A DNA stretch of 64,000 nucleotides from Sipunculus nudus (Eukaryota > Annelida > Sipuncula > Golfingiida > Sipunculidae). The stretch is taken from contig CM049313.1 of assembly GCA_026874595.1 (NCBI GenBank), positions 24,984,008 to 25,048,007 on the forward strand. Direction: 5' to 3'. The notes under the pieces were generated by a model, which had not been told where the DNA came from, ran no database searches, and was given only the letters and a program-made list of their open reading frames with translations. Numbering within the stretch: position 1 is the first letter of the stretch; each line of letters opens with the position of its first letter. Made by a program: the position numbers and the translations under genes. Below, piece by piece: positions 1 through 8,988 of this stretch.

Positions 1-739
1 CATAAGGCGCGGGCATGTAAGACTAGTGCCCGGTCGAGGCCTAGGTCTTCCCCTCAAGTAGGGCGTGCTGCTGGCGATCAGCAGAGGTATAGGACTAATT
101 TTAGCCCCCCCGTATAACCCAAAACAGAAACCGGAGACTATGTCAATGGCAGTAGTCGAGGCGGAAACGAAGACAGTCGGTGCGGTGAAACCGGAAGTAG
201 AGAGTCCGAGTCAGTCGTTAGGATTTGCTGCCCAGACAGAAGGCGGAATCTCGTTACCTGTGTGTGAAGGGCTGGTGAATGGTAAGTCAGCGAGGGTGCT
301 GCGGGATTCGGGATGTTCCTCGGCAGGAATACGTGAGTCGTACGTGGAGCCGAATCAGTTCACCGGACACCAGGTCGAGTGTAGGTTGTTCGACGGGTCT
401 GTAAGACAATTTCCTACGGCTAGGATTAATGTGGACTGTGCGTACTTTGTCGGTACTATCGAGGCAATGGTGGTCGGGGATGCTGTATGTGATTTAGCGC
501 TAGGTAACGTAGCGGGAGCGCATGATCCGTATGATCCGGACCCGACGTGGAAGTCTGAGCGGTCCTCAGGCATAGTGTGTGACGGTGTAGAGTCACAAAA
601 GGAGGTGTCGTCCGCGGTGGAGACACGGAGCGCTGCACGAGAGAAACAGATACCGACGCGTAGCTTGAATGTTGCAAGCCCAGTTGCCGATGTGAGTCCG
701 GCCGAATTTTTGAGGCGCAGGAGGAGGATGGGTCTTTAG
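1..739 (+). pseudogene. gag C-terminus and retropepsin-like aspartic protease, frameshifted
   Basis: Frame 1 from base 1 begins with H-K-A-R-A-C, an H-X4-C pair that looks like the end of a CCHC zinc knuckle, and runs about 38 codons to a TAA at 115-117. Around the C7 run at 105-111 the sense continues in frame 2 as a protease: L-R-D-S-G-C-S-S-A-G-I near 298-330 matches the retropepsin active-site loop (D-S/T-G), followed by a beta-rich stretch ending L-A-L-G-N-V near 500. The protease then loses frame at a T5 run (about 704-708), beyond which frame 1 continues without a stop into the integrase. The original polyprotein was therefore probably continuous from protease to integrase. The zinc-knuckle assignment rests on only half the motif. 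Confidence 0.7.
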
Positions 740-2019
740 CGCCGTATTGGAGGCTAGCTAGAGAGGCTAGAAATGATAGTCCATTTAGAATTGAGGACGG
801 ATATTTAGTTCGGGTTGTGAGTGATAAACGGGGAGATCAAGATGGATCTCGAGTGGTGGTACCTCAGACGTTACGGTACGACGTAATGAGGATGGGCCAC
901 GAAGCGGTTATGGCGGGCCATCAGGGCATAGACAAAACGCACGACCGCGTGAGAACTCAGTTTTTCTGGAAAGGGATGTATAATGACATTGCTGAGTTTT
1001 GCAAGTCCTGTCCCATTTGCCAGAAAACCATACCGAAAGGCAAGGTGCCTGGAGCTACGTTAGGCCAGATGCCATTAATTGATGAGCCCTGGCGTAGAAT
1101 TTCGATGGATCTGGTTGGGCCGATCCATCCAGCGTCTGAGAGAGGTCACAGGTATATTCTGACCGTTATGGATTATGCCACTAGATATCCGGAGGCTGTT
1201 GCTTTAAAGAACATAGATACAGTCTCTGTGGCTGATGCGCTAGTTGATATTTATGCGCGGTTAGGAGTGCCGTCAGAGGTGCTTACTGACATGGGAACAC
1301 AATTTACGTCAGACCTCATGCGAGAAGTTAGTCGTGTTTTGTTTGTAAGACAGCTCACCACTACTCCTTACCATCCTATGTGCAACGGAATGGTGGAGAG
1401 ATTCAATGGAACGTTAAAGTTAATGCTGAAACGGATGTGCAAGGAAAGACCGCGAGATTGGGATCGGTACCTCAGCGCCGTGCTTTTTGCGTACCGAGAA
1501 GCGCCACATGAGAGCACAGGGTTCTCACCCTTTGAGCTGCTCTATGGTAGGATCGTTAGAGGACCGATGCGGATTCTAAGGGATCTGTGGACCAAGCGAG
1601 ATACTAGCGTCGAGACTAAAACCACGTACCAATACGTCCTGGACCTACAAGACAAACTAAGCGACACATGCGCGTTAGCTAGAGAGGCGTTGAACAAATC
1701 AGCGAACAGACACAAACTGTTATATGATAGAGGTAAATGCACGCCCAGGTTTGAGGCCGGAGACGAAGTTTTGTTGTTACTCCCGACGGAGCGGAACAAA
1801 TTAATGGTACAGTGGAAAGGCCCCTATACTATTGTAAACAGGGTTGGGGACTTAGGCTATCGGATTAAGATTGGCGATAAGGTTAAAACCTTCCACGTGA
1901 ATATGCTGAAACGGTACCATGCTAGAAACGAGCCCCAGCATATTCTGGCAGCGGTAGCCAAGGGCGCACCTGATTCTATACATGATCCTGACGGTGTAGA
2001 CGGGGAAACAGAGCACTGA
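709..2019 (+). pseudogene. Ty3/gypsy integrase (Gmr1-like), nearly intact domain
   Basis: The frame is open from about 709 to the TGA at 2017-2019; the first ATG-like start at 817 is not likely to be a real start because homologous sequence extends upstream. Visible modules in order: an H2C2 zinc-binding domain (H-X6-H near 900, then C-P-I-C near 1014); the catalytic core with first Asp in S-M-D-L-V-G-P, second in T-D-M-G-T-Q-F, and Glu in G-M-V-E-R-F-N-G-T, spaced 35 residues apart (DD35E); and a C-terminal GPY/F module (W-K-G-P-Y-T-I) near 1815. It would insert element cDNA into the host genome. All three catalytic acidic residues are present, but the element lacks a working RT, so it could act only in trans. 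Confidence 0.88.
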
Positions 2020-2020
2020 T

Positions 2021-2613
2021 AGACCTAAGACAAAGAAGGCTTTGCGAGCATTCCTAGGTCTTACAGGGTACTATCGAAAATTCGTGCCAAACTATGCGGA
2101 AATAGCGGTGCCCTTGACTGATCTAACGCGTAAAGGTCAACCTAACAAACTAGACTGGAAACCCGTACACGAGAACGCGTACTGTTCTCTAAAGGCTAAA
2201 CTGTCAGACCCTCCCATACCCTACCTGATTTCAGTAAACGATTTTATTTGAAATGTGATGCATCTGATGTGGGTATTGGCTGTATCCTGATGCAAAGACA
2301 CGAGGGGATCATGCACCCAGTAGCTTATGCCAGTCGTAAACTATTGCCCAGGGAGAGAAATTACTCCACCATCGAGAAAGAGTCATTAGCAATTGTATGG
2401 TCTGTACAGAAATTTGAGATGTACCTGGCTTGTAGACCGTTCACCATTCAGACCGACCACAAACCATTAAAGTGTATTAGCAAATCAAAATGTGCTAATA
2501 AGAGAGTAATGAGATGGGCACTGGTTCTACAAGAGTTTAGATTTGATATTGAAGCAGTGTCAGGTAAACTAAACCATGGACCTGATTTTCTTAGCAGACT
2601 GCCTGAGTGTTAG
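2021..2613 (+). pseudogene. RT connection/thumb and RNase H remnant of the same element
   Basis: Immediately after the integrase stop, frame 2 reads R-P-K-T-K-K-A-L-R-A-F-L-G-L-T-G-Y-Y, the gypsy RT thumb/connection motif, so the deletion joins the integrase end to the middle of RT. A frameshift near 2215-2225 moves the sense to the frame of RNase H (about 2223-2613), with D-A-S-D-V-G-I-G, E in I-E-K-E-S-L-A, D in Q-T-D-H-K-P-L and the terminal D in G-P-D-F-L-S-R, the four acidic positions expected for RNase H. TAG/TAA-type stops follow at 2611. RNase H would remove RNA from the hybrid during reverse transcription; without the RT palm it is non-functional here. Confidence 0.85.
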
Positions 2614-2807
2614 GATGTAATGAGCTTAATGTCTAGCCAGGTAAGTCTAAACATGTACAGGATTTTGCCCTGTGTCATAGACCGTGGGCATGTACTAATG
2701 ACAACTTGTTACATGACTTTTATGTATTGCTATATGTAAATATGTTTAGCTGGACCCTGTGAGATAGAACGATACGATGTTTCGAGAAAATACCGTGTAT
2801 TTTCTTT

Positions 2808-2822
2808 AAAAGGAGGGGGTGA
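2808..2822 (+). promoter_or_regulatory. polypurine tract for plus-strand priming
   Basis: A purine run AAAAGGAGGGGG plus three bases sits directly against the 5' TG of the LTR. Position and composition are those of an LTR-retroelement polypurine tract. Confidence 0.75.
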
Positions 2823-3964
2823 TGTCACCAGACAATAGGTGACAATATGTACGGTGTTTTGTATCATAGTTTAACGAAGTCTGTTCTCTATTGATATTGA
2901 CGTGAAGCGTCATCCTAAAGCGTTGACAGGTCTTGATTGTATATATATATTGTGTATTCTTGTATGGAATCCCATCGGCTATCAGCTGATTTATCCGTGT
3001 CACGCATCGTGTGTAATTATTACATTTGGTATGTGGGTCGCCATGGTGACGCTAACAGTCAAACTAGGTCACATATATCCTTATATGGGACACTTGAGAA
3101 ATAAGCCAATCAGAAAACCGGATTGCCGTACACAGTGAACAGGCGATTGTGACGTCAGACTTCAAGAAGAGACGCTGAATGTTGGTTCAGTTGGGTCTTG
3201 AAGCTTGAGGTGGCAGCACGCACGCACGAACATTGAAACGCCAGGAACGGCATAAAAGCAAGCTTCTACATGAGGCAAAGATCCAGCTCATGAGAACTCA
3301 GCCGTGCTGCCGACGGAGCTTCGTATTGGCGATAAAGTGAGAGAGCGCGCTCGTCACCTGCCGGCCTAGTTCAGCTTGGCCTAGATACATAACCGCCGTA
3401 AGCCGTGAAACCGTTGCTACAAGAGCAAGGTCAAGGACTCTAAGCTCTACGTAAACAAAGAGCGCTATTGCATTCATGTGAACGTAAACCTACCCGGGTC
3501 GCTGACAAGCAAGATCAGTTGAAGATCGCTAAACTCAGAAAGACTAGATCTATATGGTACTAACCATACGCTAGATTCTACACTAAACAGTAACCAGAGA
3601 TCTCTGAAGGAACTGGACTTTATGGTTTTTTTATACAAACCATGGACTCAGTAAATATCCTGTAATTTTAATGTGAAGAACTGTCGTATTGACACATCAA
3701 CGCACACACTCACATTTGTGTCTCTGTAAGTATTGTCTTGAATTATATTTGTGAATTTAACCTGATGTCTCATAGTTTCTATTGATCTGGGTGTATGATT
3801 GTCTGGTATTTTAATACACGTCCTTAAAAGAACCTGGAAATGTCACCTGTAATGACCGGGATCTTATTTCTTGATGAGTGAAATCAAGTGGCGAGCGTAA
3901 ACCCATCGTATGGTTTTATAGGATATATCCGTTGTAAAGTTTTCACGTTAAGTTAGGGGTGACA
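2823..3964 (+). repeat. 3' long terminal repeat, 1142 bp
   Basis: The LTR begins TGTCACC (2823-2829) and ends GGTGACA (3958-3964), a perfect 7-bp terminal inverted repeat with canonical TG...CA ends, and begins right after the polypurine tract. U3 contains a CArg box, CCAAT box and CRE before a TATA-like CATAAAAG at 3251-3258, so transcription would be expected to start near 3280. No unambiguous AATAAA was seen inside the LTR. The partner LTR is outside the window. Confidence 0.8.
3037..3258 (+). promoter_or_regulatory. LTR U3 promoter: X-box-like, CArG, CCAAT, CRE and TATA-like sites
   Basis: Five motifs in order: GTCGCCATGGTGAC at 3037-3050 (near-palindromic, resembles an RFX X-box), CCTTATATGG at 3079-3088 (perfect CArG box for SRF/MADS), CCAAT at 3106-3110 in AAGCCAATCAG, TGACGTCA at 3150-3157 (perfect CRE for CREB/ATF), and CATAAAAG at 3251-3258 (TATA-like). 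The motifs are read directly; their activity is inference. Confidence 0.55.
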
Positions 3965-4925
3965 GTAAGCTATATCCGAACACTAAGAAAAGCATTCCTA
4001 CTTTCATCATTTTGGAGAAATATAGGTTACGATGTTGAAAAGCAATAAATATACGGACATTTTTACACAATTCTGGAAATTTCTTTTTGTATAATGACAC
4101 AATGCATACCGATATAATAATAGTTTTGTGGAGTCATGCCGAGACAGTACTTCAACATTGTGTCATGGCGATCAAATCGTCTTTATTAAACGATGCTGAA
4201 AGAAAATCTTGGGATATCCATTTTAATCGCGATAAAAGTGAAAAAAATTAGAGGAATGTAAAGAAACTTTTAAACGTTTTAAAGGAATGATAATATTATT
4301 CATAAAGAGTGAAACAAATCCGAGGGCTATATCATTTATATTTTCTTTTTTTTTAATGAGGAAAATCAGTTATTTATTATGGCATGGGGACACGTACTTT
4401 TTACTGACTTTTGAACCATTAAAGGTATATTTGAAGCATTTTAGGTATTACTTCGCACAACATATAAGCACAAATTAAGCAGAAAATATAAGATACTAAA
4501 ATTCAACTCCGAAGGCACGATGACAGATGGGATATATATATTGGTGTGTGTGCCGGACAAACAGCAAATCGCTTTGCTCCTGCGATTTTCCAAAGCAACA
4601 ATGTTAAACGACCTCGACTTCCATATTGCCTCATTGTGGACTGTGTGCCCCGCATTTATTTGCCTACAATCACCATAGCTAAGCCCAATGTTTACCATTG
4701 TATATCGTCTTACCTTGATGAACAAAAAGCCAACCTTGCGCTTTGGATTTGCTACGCGAACATGGATTTAGTTTTTTTTAAATTAAATATCCTATCCCTA
4801 TAAGAAATCCTATGGGTCTTATGACCATTTTCAGAGACCAGGCAAAGTCACGCTGTAGCCATTAATTGGCTACAATAGATGTTATAAAATAACCCTCCCC
4901 CCCCCCCCCACACACACACATACAC
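3965..4925. other. unassigned AT-rich sequence
   Basis: Downstream of the LTR. Only short open frames with no recognisable motif; ends in a C13-15 run followed by a CA repeat at about 4894-4925. Confidence 0.6.
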
Positions 4926-5144
4926 CAGAAGCGGATCCAGGGGGTCCGGACCCCCCCCCCCCTTTTTTTTTATCCGCTGCAAGCTGTTTTTAAGGGTTTC
5001 ATACAAACTTTTGCGGCCTGGACCCCCCCCCCTATTTCCTGACCTGGTGATCTTTTTATAGGAAAAATTCACAAGTCCTCCTTGGTTGGACCCCCCCCCC
5101 CCCACACACACACACACCTTTCCTAAGTCCTGCATCCGCCCCTG
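4926..5144 (-). mobile_element. short hAT-like element with CAG-GCGGATCC termini, copy A (219 bp)
   Basis: Ends are CAGAAGCGGATCCAGG at the left and, on the other strand, CAGGGGCGGATGCAGG at the right. The interior carries three C11-15 runs and matches copies at 16489-16699 and 35690-35886 in reverse orientation. Flanks are both CACATAC-like but the CA-rich context blurs the duplication. It has no coding capacity, so it would need a transposase in trans. Confidence 0.75.
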
Positions 5145-5298
5145 CACATACAAAAAGCGCCCCCAGTTCTCGAATTTCTGGATCCTCCACAGGTCATAGT
5201 GTATTAAGTTTATACCATGGCACAGTGACCACGTATATGGTAGTTTAAACGATAACAGGAATTCTTTGAGCTTATTTTGCATTTTCAAACTGATATTT

Positions 5299-6260
5299 GT
5301 ATCCGCAAAAATAAAGTTGTCCGGATACTATGTTTTTGACCGGGTTCCGCCGCCGTCTCCACCGCCGCCGCGTTCGTTTCCGGAGAACTCCCGAAACCCG
5401 GCATAGTGTTTCGTTCACGTGTGTACTTGTGCCTATCAAAGACAGGTGGCGCCACCTGCAGTCCTTATTGTGCAGTACGAATTTGGGCGTCTTTTTAATA
5501 ACAGTCCATATCTCAGGAGTAGTTCAATGTATTGGGCTGAAATTTTGCATGTCCATAGATCATGGAACTCGTAGCTGGAGACTGGTGGCGCCACTTGCAG
5601 TAATTTTTGCGTGGCGTTCATCCATGCGTTTGCCAACTGTTCGTCTTAGTGATTGGTTTAACGGATAGGGCTGAAATTGTACATGGCCATATTTCTTGGA
5701 TACCTCCATCTCGTATTCAAGACTGGTGGCGCCATTTGCAAACGTTTTTGTGTGGCGTCCATCAGTACGTTTGCTTTAGGTGAAAATTGCTCATATATCA
5801 GAAGTGGTTCAATGTATTGGTCTGAAATTTGGCATGTACATCCATCGTGAAGAGTTTTCTCGTAAACCAGACAGGAGGCGCCACATACCTTCCCGTTTTC
5901 ATAGAATAATTTGATGCCCTTTTCTCAGGAGTGATTTTCCGTATTAGCCTGAAATAGTGCATGTCCATAGATCTTGGATACCTCCATCGTGTATTCAAGA
6001 CTGGTGGCACCATCTGCAGTTGTTTTTGGGTGGCGTCTATCCATCTATTTCCTTTAGGTAAAAATCGCTCATATCTGAGGACTGGATAGATGTATCAGCC
6101 TGAAATTTTGGCATGTTTATCCGTCTCGGATAGTTTTTTGTTGACCAGACAGGTGACGCCACCTGCTGTTGATGCCATTTTTTCTCCGTAGTGGATTGGT
6201 GTCTCGGCCTGAAATCTTGCATGGTGTACCAATCTGTAGATCTGTTTTTTGCTAAAATTG
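5299..6260 (+). repeat. periodic repeat R1: hairpin head and six ~140-bp units with GGTGGCGCCACC cores
   Basis: Starts with a hairpin (GTATCCGCAAAA at 5299-5310 against CCGGATAC ending 5328), then a CCGCCG-rich stretch, then about six units each containing a core related to GGTGGCGCCACC at about 5445, 5584, 5724, 5873, 6002 and 6151. The first core, CAGGTGGCGCCACCTG at 5443-5458, is a perfect 16-bp palindrome. Units also share GGCCTGAAATTTTGCATG and ATATCTCAGGAGTGGTT-type segments. The same head and units recur at 14801-16110. The 112-codon open frame starting at 5330 is a by-product of this repeat. Confidence 0.75.
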
Positions 6261-7698
6261 CACATATATTAGGAGTTTAATTTGCATCACTGGTGCCACA
6301 AATTTTGAGTCATGTCATGTCAGGAGTATTCCTTGTTATGGGTTTATAACTGAAATGAGATTTCAGTTATGGAGATCCTCTTATGGAAAAGCGTAGCAAG
6401 GGTACATTGGGATATTTGCAAAATAAAGGGAGAAAATGGAGGCAATTAAGCAAATTTCTTACCAATTATGGCTAATAAACTGTTCTGGAGCAAAAATAAA
6501 TGTTGAAGGAGTACATTTTTTAAATAATTGATAAAAATACTTCTGTTGATTTTCTGTGGCATGCCATGCTCTCATGTTTATCTTCTGTCACATGACCCTG
6601 TCCTTGGCCTTACTGATACGAGAAAAGTTGTCCTATGTTTATTGTCCCAAATAAATGATAGTGAATATTGGTTCCATTACTTCCATTAGCAAATTTGTTA
6701 AAAACTTAAAAGATACAGCCATAAACTTAAAAAGGACTTATTGTAACCACATATTTTCATTAACTTTTAAGCATTATTTATAAAAGGTGAGATCATAGGT
6801 GACCAGAGTTCATGCCTTAGCAATATGGCGGTCACGTGACAGATCTTCTGTTCTTCTCTTCATGATAAAATGTTGTTATACCACATATAACATAACCAGG
6901 ACATATATGTATGGCAACTGAGAAAGGTAGTGTGAACATAGTTGAAGCTGCGTCTTCTCCTTAATGGCTCTTTTATTCGTTCCTTCTGGTAGGCCTATAC
7001 CAGACCGCTTCGCAAATTCATAAGACCATATATTTAAGGCTTAGTATGGAGCCCAGGTCCCCCGGTGTGTAATTCTCAGCTTTTCACCAAGACAAGATCA
7101 TTCCATGCCTTATTTTACCCATCCCTCTGTGATATGGCGGATACACGTACGCAGTCGCTTGTCGACTACCCGTATTCTAGTTGTAATTGTTACAGTGGCC
7201 AGTACAACTGTCAATTTGATAGAATATTTTGGATGCTACTTCTATCTGCAATATGGTACAACTTCGTCCGATTCTTAATTATATCAGCTGATTACACCAC
7301 ATGGAAAACCTCCACAGAGCGTGAGTGATTCTGTAGTCGCTCCTAGTCAGTGTTTCAATTTTATTTTGTCCGCTAATAAATATTAATTATTAATTTATAT
7401 TTTGTTCGATTATTAGACTAAGTTTTCTTTTTATGGCTGTACACAATATTGAATAAAGATTGTTAGTTTGTTTATGATTAAAATTAATTAGATTTATTAA
7501 TTATCTTGACTGTGGCTCAGCTTCAGCAATGTATCCATGGAAAAGCCATCTAGTGCGCTTTTCTGCAGCAAATTCTGCTTGTTGATTTTTAGCGCTATGA
7601 AACTTCTGCGTACGTTGAAAAAGCTGGAATTTGTCGGTTTTTGTCAACTATCATTAATTTCATTAGGTATCGCCAGGTGGCAGCATCGTATTGCATAT
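6261..7698. other. unassigned sequence
   Basis: No recognised gene or repeat. An 87-codon open frame at 7065-7328 on the plus strand has no recognisable motif. Confidence 0.5.
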
Positions 7699-8093
7699 AT
7701 GTATATGTCAGAGACGAGATTGAAATCCAGGCGGATTTTAAATTCGCCTAGACGAGATTGCGATTGTGATCTCGCCTAGGCGAGATGGCAATTGTGATCT
7801 TGGCTAGACGGATTTTAAACTCGCCTAGACGAGATCACAATCGCAATCTCGCCTAGGCGAGATTAAAATCCATCATGGAGCAGGCCAGGATTTTAATCTC
7901 GCCTAGGCGAGTTTAAAATCCGTCTGGTGTCATCCAGGCGAGTTTAAAATCTGCCTGATATTACTTAGGCGAGTTTAAAATCTGCCTAGGCGAGATTAAA
8001 ATAGTGATCTGTCTAGGCGAGATCACAATCGCAATCTGGTCTAGGCGAATTTAAAATCCGCCTGGATTTCAATCTCGTCTCTGACATATACAT
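7699..8093. mobile_element. fold-back element made of CGCCTAGGCG palindromes (395 bp)
   Basis: The two ends are inverted repeats of about 80 bp with only one mismatch seen (left arm from ATGTATATGTCAGAGACGAG at 7699; right arm its complement ending at 8093). The interior is built from the palindrome CTCGCCTAGGCGAG, perfect at 7771-7784, 7849-7862 and 7899-7912, with degenerate copies (GCCTAGAC, GTCTAGGC, CTTAGGCGAG) alternating with GATTAAAATC or GTTTAAAATC spacers in both orientations. The whole unit could fold into one long hairpin with many sub-hairpins. No coding region; target duplication unclear (ATAT on both sides of GTCAGAGA is itself palindromic). Confidence 0.8.
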
Positions 8094-8103
8094 GGCTGCA
8101 CCA

Positions 8104-8641
8104 TAGACTGGTACCCCGCTCTATTATGGCACCGCTGCTCTAGGCCAATCATAGAGACGGGCGTACAACGCCATCTTTTGTATTCTTGGCAGACTGGTAC
8201 CAACTCCAGTATATATTATATATGATAAAAATAAGCATTTCGTTTGCTCAAAGAAGTTACCAAAAGTTGGCTGTATATTAAATGTGACATCAATGATTAG
8301 ATTAATAGATATTAATAATTTATCACTGCTACGTACAGTGGAAAATCAAAGATTCAGTATATCGTATTATCTATGCAACCATCATTCAATTTTTGTGCAA
8401 CAACTCATTTTTCAATATTTGAAAACTAGAAATAACAAAAATTAGTTATTTTATAAGAAATCTTCGCGGATAATCAACCAGGATCACGTGAACGTACATG
8501 ATAACCGGTATGAGCGTGCATACTGAAGTAGAAACCAGTCTATAGGTAAGTCAGGAGTTGCAACTGGGACTACTTAAGATGGCGTTGTACGCCTGTCTCT
8601 ATGCTTGGCTGAGGGCCATAATAGAGCAGGGTACCAGTCTA
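8104..8641. mobile_element. inverted-repeat element with 10-bp target duplication, MULE-like (538 bp)
   Basis: Both ends read inward as TAGACTGGTACCC; the arms match for about 75 bp with a small indel (8104-8178 and 8578-8641). The element is flanked on both sides by the identical 10-mer GGCTGCACCA (8094-8103 and 8642-8651). No open frame. A 9-11 bp duplication with long TIRs suggests a Mutator-like non-autonomous element, but the family is not proved. It lies about 170 bp upstream of the start codon of the SRPBCC gene. Confidence 0.85.
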
Positions 8642-8809
8642 GGCTGCACCACTCCGTGAGGCGTGACAGGCAACATAATTGTCGAAAAAGTAGGTCATGT
8701 TGCACAGGTAAATCAGGTTAAAACCACAGCAAGCCATCTGACCAAAGTGATAATCTCTCCAATGATGGGACTTAGCAGAAACTAGCACTGGTTACTGGAT
8801 AACACAGCC

Positions 8810-8988
8810 ATGGGGATCATCATGATGATAACGGTCGTCTTGACAGCTCTTGCGGCGGTCGGGATGTTTTACGGGTTACAGCCGGTCCCCATCAGCTTTA
8901 CAGTTAAACAGGAAATCCAAGCATCGTCTGACGACGTGTTCACGTTCCTGGCAGATCCCAAGAATTATATACACATTCACCCAAAACT
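8810..8988 (+). CDS. SRPBCC gene exon 1
   Basis: Contains the start codon, transmembrane segment and first strand/helix; donor CT|GTGAGT at 8989. The start is chosen because the hydrophobic segment follows at once and no in-frame upstream ATG is needed. Confidence 0.75.

Larger units (their letters stand above)
1..3964 (+). mobile_element. Gmr1-like Ty3/gypsy LTR retrotransposon, 3' part, internally deleted
   Basis: The coding remnants run in the order gag zinc-knuckle end, aspartic protease, integrase, RT connection/thumb, RNase H, then polypurine tract and 3' LTR. Integrase before RT/RNase H is the pol order known from Gmr1-like Ty3/gypsy elements, whereas ordinary gypsy elements have integrase last; the domain sequences themselves are gypsy-type. 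The fingers and palm of RT, including the YXDD site, are absent between integrase and the RT connection, and several frameshifts break the reading frame, so this copy is dead. The 5' LTR, primer-binding site and most of gag lie left of the window, so element age and target-site duplication cannot be judged here. Confidence 0.85.

Noticed and set aside
5330-5668. 112-codon Arg-rich open frame
   Set aside because: Lies entirely inside periodic repeat R1 and follows its units.
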